A stretch of DNA of 64,000 nucleotides from Candidatus Glassbacteria bacterium (lineage in GTDB: Bacteria; Gemmatimonadota; Glassbacteria; GWA2-58-10): contig VRUH01000009.1 in the NCBI GenBank assembly GCA_019456185.1, positions 6,019-70,018 on the forward strand. The letters run 5' to 3'. Position 1 is the first letter of the stretch; each line of letters starts with the position of its first letter. The position numbers and the translations under genes were made by a program. The notes under the pieces were generated by a model. That model had not been told where the DNA came from and did not search any database. It worked only from the letters and a program-made list of their open reading frames with translations. Shown one piece after another: positions 25,368-37,078 of this stretch.

Positions 25368-27476
25368 TCAGCGGGAGTATATCGAGGGTTTGTGCACGTA
25401 GCACTCCTCGTAGTCGGCGGGCTCGGTGCCCACCTTGAACATCTCGGTATAAACCCGGTCCTCGGGGCAGAAACGGGTGGCCAGCAGTCCGGAACTCTTG
25501 CAGACCAGCCTGGTGGTCAGGCCCTCGGGGGGAGCGGGGAACTCATGCAGCTCGGTCATCCCTTCATGAGCGTCGCGCATGAAATTGGCCCAGACAGGCA
25601 CGGCCAGCACGCTGCCGGTGCCGCGGTTGACAATCCGGCGCGGCTGGTCGAAGCCGATCCACACGCCGCAGACCAGGTCGGCGGTGTAGCCCACGAACCA
25701 GGCGTCAGTGTAGTTGTTGGTGGTGCCGGTCTTGCCGCCTGCCGGCAGGGTGAACCCCAGCCGTCGCGTGCCGGCGCCGGTGCCGAAATCGACCACATTG
25801 CGCATCATATCGAGCACGATATAGGCGGTCTGCTTGCCCAGGACCTCCTCGCGCATGGGACGGTAGCGGCGGACCAGGTTCCCGTTGCGGTCAGTGATGG
25901 CGGTAATAGTCATCGGCCCCACCCGCACGCCGAGGTTGGGGAAAGTGGTGTAGGCGCTCACCAGCTCGATCGGGTAGACATCGGCGCTGCCCACGGCGAT
26001 ACTCTCCACCGCCGGGATCCGGGTGGTAATTCCCATCCGGCGGGCGTAGGCGGCCACGGTTTCCGCGCCGACAGTCATCAGGGTCTTGATCGCCACCAGG
26101 TTGATCGAGCTGATTATCCCGGCGCGCATGGTGATCGCCCCGCGGAACTCGCCCGTGTAGTTCGAGGGCCGCCAGAGTGTGCCGTCGGCCTGCTCGATAG
26201 CGATCGGGCTGTCCTCCACCACCTGGCAGGCGGGGATCCCGTTGTCGATCGCCGCTGTATAGACGAACGGCTTGAACGCACTGCCGGGCTGGCGCAGGGC
26301 CTGGACGGCGCGGTTGAACTTGCTCTCCCAGAAATTCCGCCCCCCCACCATCACCCTCACTCCCCCGTCGCCCGGGTCCATCGCAACCAGTGCACCCTGG
26401 AGATACTCAGTCTCGGTCAACTCCCGCACCGAGAGGCTGTCATCGCCGATTACCTCGCGCCGCGTTTTGTGGTTGAACGGCCTGATCTGGCCGCTTTCGA
26501 TCAGCTGAATCTGCTCCTCGAGATATTTCTCGGCGGCCTGCTGCATCGACAGGTCGAGCGTTGTGTAGATTTGCAGGCCGCGATGGTACAGCTCGTCCTC
26601 GCTGTAGTCGCCCAGGAGCTTGCCGCGGACATAGTCCACGAAATAGGGAGCTTTCCAGCTTTCACGGCTGACCGGGTTGACACGGATCGGGATGCCGCTC
26701 ACCGAATCGGCCACCGCCTGGGTAATCGCACCGGTCTGAGCCATGCAGGTCAGCACCCAGTTGCGCCGCTCCATCGCGTTTTCCGGGCTGTTGAGCGGAC
26801 TGTTGCGGCTGGGTGCGTTCGGCAGACCGGCCATCAGCGCGCACTCGGCTAGGTCAAGCTTATCGACCTGCTTGTCGTAATAGGTCCGGGCTGCCTCGGC
26901 GATTCCCCAGGCTCCGCTGCCGAAATAGATCTGGTTGAAATAACGCTCGAGAATTTCGTCCTTGGTGTAGGTCCGCTCGATCTGCCAGGAGAGAATCGCC
27001 TCGCGGATCTTGCGCGTGTAGGTACGCTCGCGGGTGAGGAACAGCTCGCGGGCGAGTTGCTGGGTGATCGTGCTGCCGCCCTGGCGGATCTGGCCGGATA
27101 CCTGGTTGATATACAGCGCGCGGATGATCCCCCAGATGTCGATGCCCCAGTGGCTGTAAAACTTGCGGTCCTCCACTGCGATCAGCGCCTGCTTCAGCTC
27201 GGCGGGGATCATGTCCAGCGCAACCGGTGTGCGGCGCTCGGTGTACAGCTCGGCAAGCAGGCTGGAGTCCCTGGCGAACACGCGGGTGACCAGGTTTGGC
27301 GGTTCGAGCTCCATCTTGGCGATCGAGGGCAGCCCGGATTCGAAATAACGGAAGAGCTGGTAACCCATCCCGAGGCCGAAACAGATCGTGCTGACCACCA
27401 CCAGCATCACGATCTTGAACAGGTTGTTTGCCCGCGGCGCGCCGTTTTCCTGATTTTCGTCCCGATCGGCCATCAT
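25368..27476 (-). CDS. Class A penicillin-binding protein (PBP1A, bifunctional)
   Basis: 702 residues. It polymerises and cross-links peptidoglycan. After a short cytoplasmic tail and one membrane helix (about 20-41) comes a GT51 glycosyltransferase domain with EDRKFYSHWGID near residue 100 and GGSTITQQLAREL. The transpeptidase domain has the catalytic SxxK in SAFKPF (near 399), SxN in SSIN, and KTG in GKTGTTN (near 580). All catalytic motifs are present. It is divergent from tyrS, with about 225 nt between the starts. It is shorter than E. coli PBP1a and lacks its large insertion. Confidence 0.95.
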   Translation of the reverse strand: MMADRDENQENGAPRANNLFKIVMLVVVSTICFGLGMGYQLFRYFESGLPSIAKMELEPPNLVTRVFARDSSLLAELYTERRTPVALDMIPAELKQALIAVEDRKFYSHWGIDIWGIIRALYINQVSGQIRQGGSTITQQLARELFLTRERTYTRKIREAILSWQIERTYTKDEILERYFNQIYFGSGAWGIAEAARTYYDKQVDKLDLAECALMAGLPNAPSRNSPLNSPENAMERRNWVLTCMAQTGAITQAVADSVSGIPIRVNPVSRESWKAPYFVDYVRGKLLGDYSEDELYHRGLQIYTTLDLSMQQAAEKYLEEQIQLIESGQIRPFNHKTRREVIGDDSLSVRELTETEYLQGALVAMDPGDGGVRVMVGGRNFWESKFNRAVQALRQPGSAFKPFVYTAAIDNGIPACQVVEDSPIAIEQADGTLWRPSNYTGEFRGAITMRAGIISSINLVAIKTLMTVGAETVAAYARRMGITTRIPAVESIAVGSADVYPIELVSAYTTFPNLGVRVGPMTITAITDRNGNLVRRYRPMREEVLGKQTAYIVLDMMRNVVDFGTGAGTRRLGFTLPAGGKTGTTNNYTDAWFVGYTADLVCGVWIGFDQPRRIVNRGTGSVLAVPVWANFMRDAHEGMTELHEFPAPPEGLTTRLVCKSSGLLATRFCPEDRVYTEMFKVGTEPADYEECYVHKPSIYSR

Positions 27477-27701
27477 GGAATTCCGTCAGTTGGTTACGGT
27501 TCTTTCAGCCAGCCAGCAAGATAAAATATAACGCTAATTATGGCAAGCTCTTAAGGTGTGCCGGTCATTTGTCAGTGCCTTATTTAAAGCCAGAAATGAC
27601 TTGCGTTTTGGCTTGCCGGGTGTTAATTAACTGACTCTATTATAGGATATTAGCCGCTTTTGCCCGGAATGCGCTCAGCCCGCAAAGGACCAGGTTTCTC
27701 A

Positions 27702-28928
27702 ATGGCTTTTCCACCGTTAAACGAACAGATGGACGTTATCCGCCGCGGGCTGGAGGAAATAATCAGCGAGGAGGAACTGGAGAAAAAACTGACCCGCTCG
27801 CTGGAGGACGGCAAACCGCTGACTGTCAAGCAGGGGTTCGACCCTACCGCCCCGGATATCCATCTCGGTCATACGGTCAGTATCCAGAAACTGCGCGATT
27901 TTCAGCAGCTCGGCCACCGGGTCGTGTTCCTGATCGGCGATTTCACCGCGATGATCGGCGACCCCACGGGCCGCAACGAGACCCGCAAGCGGATGACCCG
28001 CGAGGAAGTGCTGGAAAACGCGGAGACCTACAAGAAACAGGTCTTCAAGATCCTCGACCCGGAGAAAACCGTGGTCGATTTCAACAGCCGCTGGCTGGGC
28101 AAGCTGGGCGTGGAGGGCGTGCTCGAACTGTGCGGACTGCATACCGTGGCGCGGATGCTCGAGCGCGACGATTTCGCCAGGCGCTACGAGGAAGGCCGGT
28201 CGATCTCGATCCTCGAATTCCTCTACCCCCTGTTCCAGGGTTACGACTCGGTGGCGCTGGAGGCCGACGTGGAGTTCGGCGGCACGGACCAGAAGTTCAA
28301 CCTGCTGGTGGGCCGGGAACTTCAGCGCCACTGGAAGCAGGAGCCGCAGGTGGTGCTGACCGTCCCCCTGCTGGTGGGCACGGACGGGACGATGAAGATG
28401 AGCAAGAGCTACGGCAACTACGTGGGGATCGATGAAAAGGCAGAGGAGATGTACGGCAAGCTGCTGTCAATCCCGGACGAGCTGATCCACAGCTATTTCG
28501 AGCTGGTCAGCCGGGTCAGCATGGAGCGCCTGGAACAGATCAGGGAAGAGTTGACGAGCGCTGAGGCCAAACCGCGCGATTTGAAGCACGAGTTGGCCCT
28601 GGAAGTTACCGCGCTCTACCACGGCCACGACGGCGCGGCTGCGGCCCGGGCGCATTTCGAACGCGTGTTCGTGCAGAAAGACCGCCCGGAGGATGTGCCG
28701 GAACACAGGATCAGCGCCGGCGGCGAGCCGGTGTGGCTGCCGGGCCTGCTGCGGAAAATCGGCCTGGTCTCCAGCTCCAGCGAGGCCAACCGGATGATCC
28801 GCCAGGGCGCGGTCACTATCGACGACGAGAAAGTGGGAAACACAGATCACAAACTCGAGCCCAGGGGGACCGTTTTCGTCCGCGTAGGCAAGCGACGGTT
28901 CGCCAGGGTGATTTTCACCGAGGACTGA
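27702..28928 (+). CDS. tyrS: Tyrosyl-tRNA synthetase
   Basis: 408 residues of the class I synthetase that charges tRNA-Tyr. The HIGH-type signature is HLGH (about 57-60), the KMSKS motif is intact near residue 231, and an S4 RNA-binding domain occupies the last ~65 residues. The insert-rich layout ([20 protein letters not shown]) corresponds to the TyrZ-like subgroup. I prefer ATG 27702 (MAFPPLNEQ); an in-frame TTG at 27660 would add 14 residues. No T-box leader was recognised in the 225 nt upstream. The next gene begins 7 nt after the stop. Confidence 0.95.
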   Translation: MAFPPLNEQMDVIRRGLEEIISEEELEKKLTRSLEDGKPLTVKQGFDPTAPDIHLGHTVSIQKLRDFQQLGHRVVFLIGDFTAMIGDPTGRNETRKRMTREEVLENAETYKKQVFKILDPEKTVVDFNSRWLGKLGVEGVLELCGLHTVARMLERDDFARRYEEGRSISILEFLYPLFQGYDSVALEADVEFGGTDQKFNLLVGRELQRHWKQEPQVVLTVPLLVGTDGTMKMSKSYGNYVGIDEKAEEMYGKLLSIPDELIHSYFELVSRVSMERLEQIREELTSAEAKPRDLKHELALEVTALYHGHDGAAAARAHFERVFVQKDRPEDVPEHRISAGGEPVWLPGLLRKIGLVSSSSEANRMIRQGAVTIDDEKVGNTDHKLEPRGTVFVRVGKRRFARVIFTED

Positions 28929-28935
28929 TCGGACA

Positions 28936-29721
28936 ATGGAATCCAGGCCTCTGCAGCAGGATATTATCTACGGGCCGATCAACAGCCGCCGGCTGGGTGT
29001 TTCGCTGGGCGTCAATATCCTGCCCACCAGGCACAAGGTCTGCTCGTTCGACTGCCTCTACTGCCAGTACGGCTTCACGCCGACCCAGCAGGAGCGCTGG
29101 CACGTGGACATGGAGGAACTGCCGGCCCCCGGCAAGGTGGCGATGGCGCTGATGGAGGCGCTGCCGGGCCGCCCTGAAATCGATGCAATCACCCTGGCCG
29201 GCAACGGTGAGCCGACCCTGCACCCGCAGTTCCGTAAAATCTGCGAGGTGGTGGTCCGCCAGCGGGACATGTACTGCGAGGGCGTACCCGTCTGTATCCT
29301 GTCAAACAGTTCGACTGTCGGCAGCACGGAAGTGCGCTCCGGCCTCAGCTTGCTGGAGCGCCCGATCATGAAACTCGACGCCGGCACCCAGAAGACATTC
29401 GAGCGGATCAACCGGCCGCGGCCCGGTGTGAAGCTGGCCAAGATTCTGGACGGCCTGGGCAAGCTGGAGCACCTCGAAATCCAGTCCCTGTTCGTGGGCG
29501 AACCTGCCGATAATGCCACCGACAGCGAGGTCTCGGCCTGGCTGGGCCATCTTGTGACGCTCCGGCCTGAAGCGGTGCAGCTTTACACGTTTGACCGCAG
29601 GCCCGCCGACAGTGCCCTGCAGCCGGTGAGCAGCGCGCGCCTGCGGGAAATTTCCGAGCTGGTGAAAGAGCGGCTGCCGGTTGCCAACGTGCAGATATTT
29701 TTTCCTGACAACCATCAGTAA
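28936..29721 (+). CDS. Radical SAM protein (COG0731-like)
   Basis: 261 residues with the radical SAM cluster motif CSFDCLYC at about 36-43 and the SAM-binding segment ITLAGNGEPTLHP. The N-terminal IYGPINSRRLGVSLGVNILP is typical of the COG0731 family, related to the tRNA wybutosine enzyme TYW1 but usually without a known substrate in bacteria. It is 7 nt downstream of tyrS and 20 nt upstream of the aminotransferase, so it is part of the same transcription unit. No auxiliary cluster motif is visible. Confidence 0.85.
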   Translation: MESRPLQQDIIYGPINSRRLGVSLGVNILPTRHKVCSFDCLYCQYGFTPTQQERWHVDMEELPAPGKVAMALMEALPGRPEIDAITLAGNGEPTLHPQFRKICEVVVRQRDMYCEGVPVCILSNSSTVGSTEVRSGLSLLERPIMKLDAGTQKTFERINRPRPGVKLAKILDGLGKLEHLEIQSLFVGEPADNATDSEVSAWLGHLVTLRPEAVQLYTFDRRPADSALQPVSSARLREISELVKERLPVANVQIFFPDNHQ

Positions 29722-29741
29722 GCGCAAAACCCGGAGTCGAT

Positions 29742-30989
29742 ATGGCTGAGTTGGCGATCAACGGCGGTAGGCCGGTACGCGAGGACGAGTTCCCCCGCTG
29801 GCCGGTCTGGGACGAGAGCGAACTGGAGGCCGCCGCCGGCGTGATCAACAGCGGCGAGTGGGGGATGGCCGGCGGAGACAGGGTGCTGAGCCTGCAGGAG
29901 AAATTCGCCGCCTACCAGGACGCAGCCCACGGGGTCGCAACCACCAGCGGCACCACGGCCCTGCGCACGGCCCTGATCGCCGCGGGACTGCCGGCCGGAG
30001 CCGAGGTTATCGTCCCGGCTTACACGTTCGTGGCCAGCGTCACCGCCGTGCTGGAAGCCAACATGATCCCGGTGTTCGCCGATATCGACCCGGACACCTA
30101 CACGCTCGACCCGGCCTCGGTGCGGGAAACGATCACCGGGAATACCGGCGCGATCATGCCGGTGCATATCGCCGGACTGCCCGCGGAGATGGACGCAATC
30201 GGGCGGATCGCCGACCAGCACGATCTGGTGGTTGTCGAGGACGCCTGCCAGGCCTGGGGCAGCGAATTCCGCGGCCGCAAGGTGGGGGCTGTCGGCGCGA
30301 TGGGTACGTTCAGCTTCCAGAGCAGCAAGCATATTACCGCCGGCGAGGGCGGGATGATTGTCACCGACGACGAGGAGCTGGCCGAGCGCTGCACCAGCCT
30401 GGTCGACTGCGGACGCACCAGGGGCGGGGCCTGGCACGAACATCACCTGCTCGGCGGCAATTACCGTCTGAGCGAACTCCAGGCCGCGGTGATCCTGGCC
30501 CAGCTCGAGCGCTACGGCGAGCTGCTGCGCCGCAGACAGGAATCGGCCGCCTTTCTGCGGAAGGCCCTGGGCGAAATTGACGGGATTGATCCGTTGCTCC
30601 TGCCGGACTACGTGACCGCCACAAGCTGCCACCTGTTCGTGATCCGCTACCGCCCCGAGGCGTTCGGCGGCCTGAGCAAGGAGCTGTTTGTCCGGGCGCT
30701 CAACGCCGAGGGCATCCGTCCGGCCCACGGCGGCTATTTTATCCCGGTCTACCGCCAGCCGGTGCTGCTGGAAAAGAATGTCGGCCCGTTCGACCTGGTG
30801 GTGCGCCACTCTTTCCGCGGCAAGCCGCTCGACTATGGGGAGTTCGATTGTCCCGTGTCCGAGCGGGCCTGCGGCGAGGAAGCTGTCTGGCTGCTGCAGA
30901 ACCTTCTGCTGGCCGGCGCCGAGGGCCTTGAGCAGATCGTGGAGGCGGTGCGCAAAATCAGCCGTCACCACGGAGAACTTCTGAACTGA
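29742..30989 (+). CDS. DegT/DnrJ/EryC1/StrS-family aminotransferase
   Basis: 415 residues, PLP-dependent, fold type I. The Schiff-base lysine is K196 in SSKHITAGEGGM. A cofactor Asp/Gln region is in VVEDACQAWGSEFRG, and the SGTTALRTAL segment binds phosphate. This family usually makes amino sugars of surface polysaccharides or antibiotics; related members in FCB lineages act on unknown substrates. No sugar-nucleotide neighbours are in the window, so the substrate is not assigned. It is followed by folC after 7 nt. Confidence 0.9.
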   Translation: MAELAINGGRPVREDEFPRWPVWDESELEAAAGVINSGEWGMAGGDRVLSLQEKFAAYQDAAHGVATTSGTTALRTALIAAGLPAGAEVIVPAYTFVASVTAVLEANMIPVFADIDPDTYTLDPASVRETITGNTGAIMPVHIAGLPAEMDAIGRIADQHDLVVVEDACQAWGSEFRGRKVGAVGAMGTFSFQSSKHITAGEGGMIVTDDEELAERCTSLVDCGRTRGGAWHEHHLLGGNYRLSELQAAVILAQLERYGELLRRRQESAAFLRKALGEIDGIDPLLLPDYVTATSCHLFVIRYRPEAFGGLSKELFVRALNAEGIRPAHGGYFIPVYRQPVLLEKNVGPFDLVVRHSFRGKPLDYGEFDCPVSERACGEEAVWLLQNLLLAGAEGLEQIVEAVRKISRHHGELLN

Positions 30990-30996
30990 GTTTTCC

Positions 30997-32307
30997 ATGC
31001 CGATGACTTTCCAGCAGGCAGCCGACTGGCTGTTCGGCCTGCAGAGATTCGGTGTCAAGCTGGGTCTGGAAAAAGTGACCCGCCTGCTGGAAGAACTGGG
31101 AAACCCCCACCGCGAGTTCGTTTCCTGTCACATAGCCGGCACCAACGGTAAAGGTACCGCCGCGGCGGCTGTCGACGCGGTCCTGCGCGCGCACGGCGTG
31201 CGCTGCGGCTTGTATACCAGCCCCCACCTGGTTTCGATGCGGGAGCGCGTGCGGGTGGATGGCGATAAGGTGCCGGGGGAGTTCGTCGCAGCCTGGGTGG
31301 AGCGCCACCGTGATTATCTCGAGGCGAACCGGGTGACCTTTTTCGAGGTGGTCACCGCCATGGCGTTCGACTGGTTTCGCAAATCAGGGGCAGAGGCTGC
31401 CGCGGTCGAGGTGGGAATGGGCGGCAGGTTCGACGCTACCAATGTGCTGAACCCCGGCGCCAGCCTGATAACCTCGATAGGCCTGGAGCATACGCGCTTC
31501 CTGGGCGATACGCTGGCCGAGATCGCCGCCGAAAAGGGAGGGGTCGCAAAGAAAGGTGTGCCGCTGATCTGCGGGGAGAACCGTGTCGAGGCGTTCGAGG
31601 CGATTCGCTCAGAAGCCGTCCGCGCCGGCGCAGACCTGCGGCTGTTCGACAACGAAGTGAACTGGAAAATGCTGGCGGGAGACGGTTCCGGCAGCCGGTT
31701 CAGTTACAAGTCCCCTGCCGCAGAACTGTCTGAAATCGATGTGCCGTTAGTGGGCAGGCAGGCTGTTCGCAATGTCTGCCTGGGGATCCGTGCCGCCGAA
31801 CTTACGCTTGCCGCCTTGGGTATAAGTGTTGATCCGGCGGCGCTGACGAACGGACTGTCCGGCCTGTGCTGGCCGGGACGGTTCCAGCGCGTTACAGGTC
31901 CGGGGGAGACGGAACTGGTGCTCGACGTGGCGCACAACCCGCCGGCTTCGGCCAAGCTCAGGGAGAACCTGGAACTCGTATTTCCGGACCAGGAGGTCAC
32001 CGTCGTCTCGGCGATGGCCGGCGACAAGGATTTCGGCAATTTCCTGGAGCACCTGCTGTCCGTAGCCGGCGCGTTCATTTTCCCCTGCGTCGATTTCGGT
32101 ACGGCGGATACCCAGAGCGGTGCGGCGGAGCCGTCGCGGATGGCCTCTGCGCTCGAGGATCTGACAGGGGGTCGTCTGGCCGGGGAAATCTGCGCCGGGA
32201 TGGCCGAGGCGTTGGAGCTGGCAAGCGAGTATAACGGCCCGGTGGTGGTCTGCGGCTCGTTCCACACGGTGGGCGCCGCGATGGCGGAACTGGGAATTGA
32301 ACCCTGA
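30997..32307 (+). CDS. folC: Folylpolyglutamate / dihydrofolate synthase FolC
   Basis: 436 residues of the Mur ligase superfamily. The P-loop GTNGKGT is at 48-54, followed by VGMGGRFDATNVL and DVAHNP segments typical of FolC. It adds glutamate to folates and may also form dihydrofolate from dihydropteroate. ATG 30997 lies 7 nt after the aminotransferase stop. The C-terminal substrate-binding domain is complete. The choice between synthase activities cannot be made from the sequence. Confidence 0.93.
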   Translation: MPMTFQQAADWLFGLQRFGVKLGLEKVTRLLEELGNPHREFVSCHIAGTNGKGTAAAAVDAVLRAHGVRCGLYTSPHLVSMRERVRVDGDKVPGEFVAAWVERHRDYLEANRVTFFEVVTAMAFDWFRKSGAEAAAVEVGMGGRFDATNVLNPGASLITSIGLEHTRFLGDTLAEIAAEKGGVAKKGVPLICGENRVEAFEAIRSEAVRAGADLRLFDNEVNWKMLAGDGSGSRFSYKSPAAELSEIDVPLVGRQAVRNVCLGIRAAELTLAALGISVDPAALTNGLSGLCWPGRFQRVTGPGETELVLDVAHNPPASAKLRENLELVFPDQEVTVVSAMAGDKDFGNFLEHLLSVAGAFIFPCVDFGTADTQSGAAEPSRMASALEDLTGGRLAGEICAGMAEALELASEYNGPVVVCGSFHTVGAAMAELGIEP

Positions 32308-32330
32308 GCATTACAGGGTACGGAGTTTTC

Positions 32331-34538
32331 TTGAGCGAACTGGTGTTAAATATCAGGCATGCCGCCATGTGGCCGGCCAGTGTCGTGGCCCTGGCCGTGA
32401 TGGTCGTGGTCTGGTGGACTTACCGCCGGACCTATCCGCCGCTGAGCGCCGGTTACCGCCTGCTGCTGGCCGGACTGCGGAGCGTTGTCGTGCTGCTGCT
32501 GGGATTGCTCGTGCTGGAGCCGCTGGTGGCTCTCAGCACGGAGCGAAACCGTCCCGAGCGGCTGGCCGTGCTGGTGGACCGGTCGGCCAGCATGCTCCTG
32601 CCCGTGTCGTCCCGGCCGGGCGAGAGCGCCGACAGCAGGTTGAATGCTGCCAGGGAGTTCTCCGGGATGCTTGCCACCGCTCGGGATACAACGGTAACAA
32701 TATTCGGCTTTGGGCGTGGTCTTGCAGAGTTGGAGGGCGAGGCCGGGCTGGACGAGCGCAATCTCGAGGACCGCACCGACCTGGCCGGAGCGCTGGAACA
32801 GCTTCGGTCCGGCGCAGGACCCGGTTGGGACAGGGTTGTGGTGATCAGCGACGGGATGGTTAACGCCGGCATCGATCCGCTGGCTGTCCCGGGTGTGAGC
32901 GGGATGAGGGTGGACGCGGTGCTGATCGGCAGCCGGCCGGTTGTGGCCGACCTGGCCCTGACCGGAATCGAACAGGTCGCCCCGGCGTATGAGGACGGTG
33001 AGGTCGAGCTGGAGCTGACAATTGCGCGCACCGGCGAGGTTCGCGGTCTGGCGGCTGTGGATGTGTTTCTCGATGGGCGCAAGGTGGCGGAGCGGCGGGT
33101 GACGCTGGCCGGCGAGGGCGCGGGAATGAATTCTGCGCGGGTGACTTTTGACGCTCCGGAGGCGGGCGATTACTGGCTGCGGGCGGAGATTCGCGGGGGC
33201 GGGGAAGAATGGAGCGCGCTCAACAACAGCCGCCTGTTCCGTCTACGGGTCCGCAAAAGCCGCCGCACGTTCCTGCTGGTTTCCAACTCCCCGGACTGGG
33301 ACCTGACATTTGCCGCCAGGGCGCTGGCGGCAAACGAGGACTGGGAGGTTGAGATGGTCCTGGCGCTTGAAAACGGTATCCGCCGCAGTAAAGCCGGCCG
33401 GGGGTTCCGCCCGGGCGGAATGCCCGCGGCCGCGGAACTCGCTGAAACCGCGCTGGTGGTTCTCCACGGAAAAATTCACGAGTTCGGCAGGAGTTTGCTC
33501 GACAGGCTGGCCGCCCGGGCCGGGGAGGGCGCATTCGCGCTGGTTGTCTGGCCCGCCGGTGATTTCAATCCGCGAGCGCTTCCTTCCGGATTGGCTTCCC
33601 TGCTGCCGTCGGCTCCGGGTGCAGGCGCGATAGTGCCGGTGGAAGCTCCTCAGACTCCGGCCCGTCTGTTGACCAGAGACCGGTACGGCGTGCTCGACGC
33701 TCTCGCTGGCGGCGGCGCAATCGACGGCCTTCCGCCGCTGACAACTGTTTACCGCGGAGTTCAACTGGCCCGTTCGGCCGAGGTGCTGGGCCGCGCCGGG
33801 AGCCGGGGTCCGCTGGCGGGCGAGGGTCCCCCCGTGCTGTCGGTACGGCCCACCGACGGGGTGCGCTGCGCCCTGGTAACCGCCCAGGGACTGTGGCGCT
33901 GGCACATGCAGCGTCAACTGAGTGACCCGGAAGAGGCCGCCCTGTATTTCAGGATGTGGCGGGAACTGGCCGACTGGCTGACCTCTGCGGAAAAGAAATC
34001 GCCGCTGGCTCTGGCTCCCCAGCGCGAGGTGCTGAGCAGGGGCATGCCTGTGAGGCTTGAGGGTACGATCAGCGAGGAACCGGTGGAGACCGGAACAGTC
34101 GTGCGGGCTTTCCTCTGGCAGACCGGCGGCACGGGATCGCTGGACACGCTGGCTGTGCGCACGGTTTCACTGGCTGGCGGAGAGAGAGAGTTCACGGTCG
34201 ATTTCGGCGTATTCCCGCCCGGACGCTACAATTTTACGGCGGAAGCCTCGGCAGGAGCGGACACATTGAGGGCCGGCGGCGAACTGGCTGTCGAACCGTA
34301 CAGTCCCGAGCTGGCCGAGCCTGGCCCCGACAGCACGCTGCTGGCAGCCTTGTGCGCCGCTACCGGCGGCAGGCTGGTCCGGGGAGTGGAGCAGGCCGGG
34401 GAGCTGTGGAGCATGAACCAGGTCACCGAACCTGTGACTACCGTAATCGCACTGGCGCGCACATCCTGGATCTACTGGCTGCTGGTTGTCCTGCTTGCCG
34501 CGGAGTGGGTTTTGCGCAGGCGCAAGGCTCTATCCTGA
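32331..34538 (+). CDS. VWA-domain membrane protein with amidotransferase-like region
   Basis: 735 residues. Two N-terminal helices (about 14-30, 43-62), then a von Willebrand A domain with the MIDAS motif DRSAS (D83) and TDLAGAL, a beta-sandwich region (about 210-310), a segment typical of class I glutamine-amidotransferase-like domains (FLLVSNSPDWDLTFAARALAAN), and a C-terminal membrane helix (IYWLLVVLLAAEWVLRRRK). This arrangement is common among uncharacterised membrane proteins near MoxR/BatA systems, but no MoxR ATPase is nearby. TTG 32331 is preceded by GGAG. Confidence 0.8.
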   Translation: MSELVLNIRHAAMWPASVVALAVMVVVWWTYRRTYPPLSAGYRLLLAGLRSVVVLLLGLLVLEPLVALSTERNRPERLAVLVDRSASMLLPVSSRPGESADSRLNAAREFSGMLATARDTTVTIFGFGRGLAELEGEAGLDERNLEDRTDLAGALEQLRSGAGPGWDRVVVISDGMVNAGIDPLAVPGVSGMRVDAVLIGSRPVVADLALTGIEQVAPAYEDGEVELELTIARTGEVRGLAAVDVFLDGRKVAERRVTLAGEGAGMNSARVTFDAPEAGDYWLRAEIRGGGEEWSALNNSRLFRLRVRKSRRTFLLVSNSPDWDLTFAARALAANEDWEVEMVLALENGIRRSKAGRGFRPGGMPAAAELAETALVVLHGKIHEFGRSLLDRLAARAGEGAFALVVWPAGDFNPRALPSGLASLLPSAPGAGAIVPVEAPQTPARLLTRDRYGVLDALAGGGAIDGLPPLTTVYRGVQLARSAEVLGRAGSRGPLAGEGPPVLSVRPTDGVRCALVTAQGLWRWHMQRQLSDPEEAALYFRMWRELADWLTSAEKKSPLALAPQREVLSRGMPVRLEGTISEEPVETGTVVRAFLWQTGGTGSLDTLAVRTVSLAGGEREFTVDFGVFPPGRYNFTAEASAGADTLRAGGELAVEPYSPELAEPGPDSTLLAALCAATGGRLVRGVEQAGELWSMNQVTEPVTTVIALARTSWIYWLLVVLLAAEWVLRRRKALS

Positions 34539-34560
34539 CCGGCATAAGCCCATCGGAGTG

Positions 34561-34589
34561 TTGACAAAGAGTTATCAGCCGGATATCTT
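34561..34589 (+). promoter_or_regulatory. Candidate sigma-70-type promoter
   Basis: A perfect TTGACA (34561-34566), a 17-bp spacer and TATCTT (34584-34589) in the gap after the VWA gene. It would drive the small ORF at 34616 and the helical protein at 34709. Confidence 0.5.
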
Positions 34590-34615
34590 GTAGATTCCCA
34601 CAGAGGACTTTTAGC

Positions 34616-34675
34616 ATGGGAAAAGAACGGCTGCCGTGGAAACGGAGCCGGGTACGTAAGCCGAAGCAGGATTAA
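34616..34675 (+). CDS. Possible 19-residue basic peptide
   Basis: ATG 34616 to TAA 34675, encoding MGKERLPWKRSRVRKPKQD, with GAGG 9 nt upstream and a candidate promoter 27-55 nt upstream. It is too short to support by composition. It could be a leader peptide for the gene at 34709 or chance. Confidence 0.2.
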   Translation: MGKERLPWKRSRVRKPKQD

Positions 34676-34708
34676 CCGAGGGATTTTACATCCGGAGTCT
34701 AAAGGCAT

Positions 34709-35221
34709 ATGAGCGAAAATAGAAGTCAGGACATCCAGTTGGTCAAGCTGGCGATCCAGGTGGAGAAAGACGGGCAGGGTTTCCTGGAGCAGTTTTCCGG
34801 CAAGATCGAAAATGAAGAGAGCGACATCAAGACGTTTATCGTCCAGATCCAGGAAGCCGTGGCGGAGGACCTGGAGACGCTCGAATCGGTGATGAGCGGG
34901 CTGGAAGACGAACAGTCGGCTGCCGAGATGGAAGAGAAGTCGCTGGACGATTATATCAAGGAAATGCAGGCCGTGCGTAACGAGAAGTTTTATCCGGCCG
35001 ACAGGCTCAAGGATCTGTTCGAAGATTTTTTCAACCCGATCCGGGTGCTGGATTTTATGTCCGAGGCGCTGAAAGAGCAGGCGGAGTTCTATACCAACTG
35101 CGCGGATAATATTTTCTACGAAAACGAAAAGAAAGTTTTTCTCGAGTTGGCCGGACGTAAAAACGAGCAGGCGAATGAAGCCAGGGGAAAGAAGAAAGAG
35201 ATCATATCCAGGTTTCCCTGA
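34709..35221 (+). CDS. Hypothetical helical protein, ferritin-like profile
   Basis: 170 residues, almost entirely helical, acidic, with heptad-like patterns (VAEDLETLESVMSGLEDEQSAAEMEEKSLDDYIKEM broken across several helices). The overall pattern suggests a ferritin-like or four-helix bundle, but I do not see the paired ExxH metal ligands of rubrerythrin or ferritin. No signal peptide. It is flanked by its own candidate promoter and terminator, so probably monocistronic. Function unknown. Confidence 0.65.
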   Translation: MSENRSQDIQLVKLAIQVEKDGQGFLEQFSGKIENEESDIKTFIVQIQEAVAEDLETLESVMSGLEDEQSAAEMEEKSLDDYIKEMQAVRNEKFYPADRLKDLFEDFFNPIRVLDFMSEALKEQAEFYTNCADNIFYENEKKVFLELAGRKNEQANEARGKKKEIISRFP

Positions 35222-35257
35222 GTCCGGATCCCCCGCTAGGAATCATTGATATTACAG

Positions 35258-35290
35258 CGCCTCCAGACCACGGTCCGGAGGCGTTTTGCT
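35258..35290 (+). terminator. Rho-independent terminator
   Basis: CGCCTCC (35258-35264) pairs with GGAGGCG (35277-35283), followed by TTTT; an inner GAC/GTC pairing extends the stem. Confidence 0.8.
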
Positions 35291-35314
35291 TCTCGGCAGA
35301 TCAGGGAGGGCAGG

Positions 35315-36865
<1,551 letters not shown>

Positions 36866-36890
36866 ATACGTTACAGAATGGCAGCACAGG

Positions 36891-36928
36891 GGCCGTCCCC
36901 CACCTCGCGGGGGGGCGGCTTTTTTTTG
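36891..36928 (+). terminator. Rho-independent terminator after pepA
   Basis: GCCGTCCCCC (36892-36901) pairs with GGGGGGCGGC (36910-36919, one G-U), followed by eight T. Confidence 0.85.
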
Positions 36929-37078
36929 TTTCTCAACCGGGCGAGAGGGGAAACGAAAAATATTTTGCGCAGAATCGTCAAAACGTATGCAAGTGCACAA
37001 AGTGCGCTGGACTGCGGGGCCGGGGTCTATTAAACTGGGAGTGTAATGCATTATCATTTATTCCGGGAGGGCGGGAAA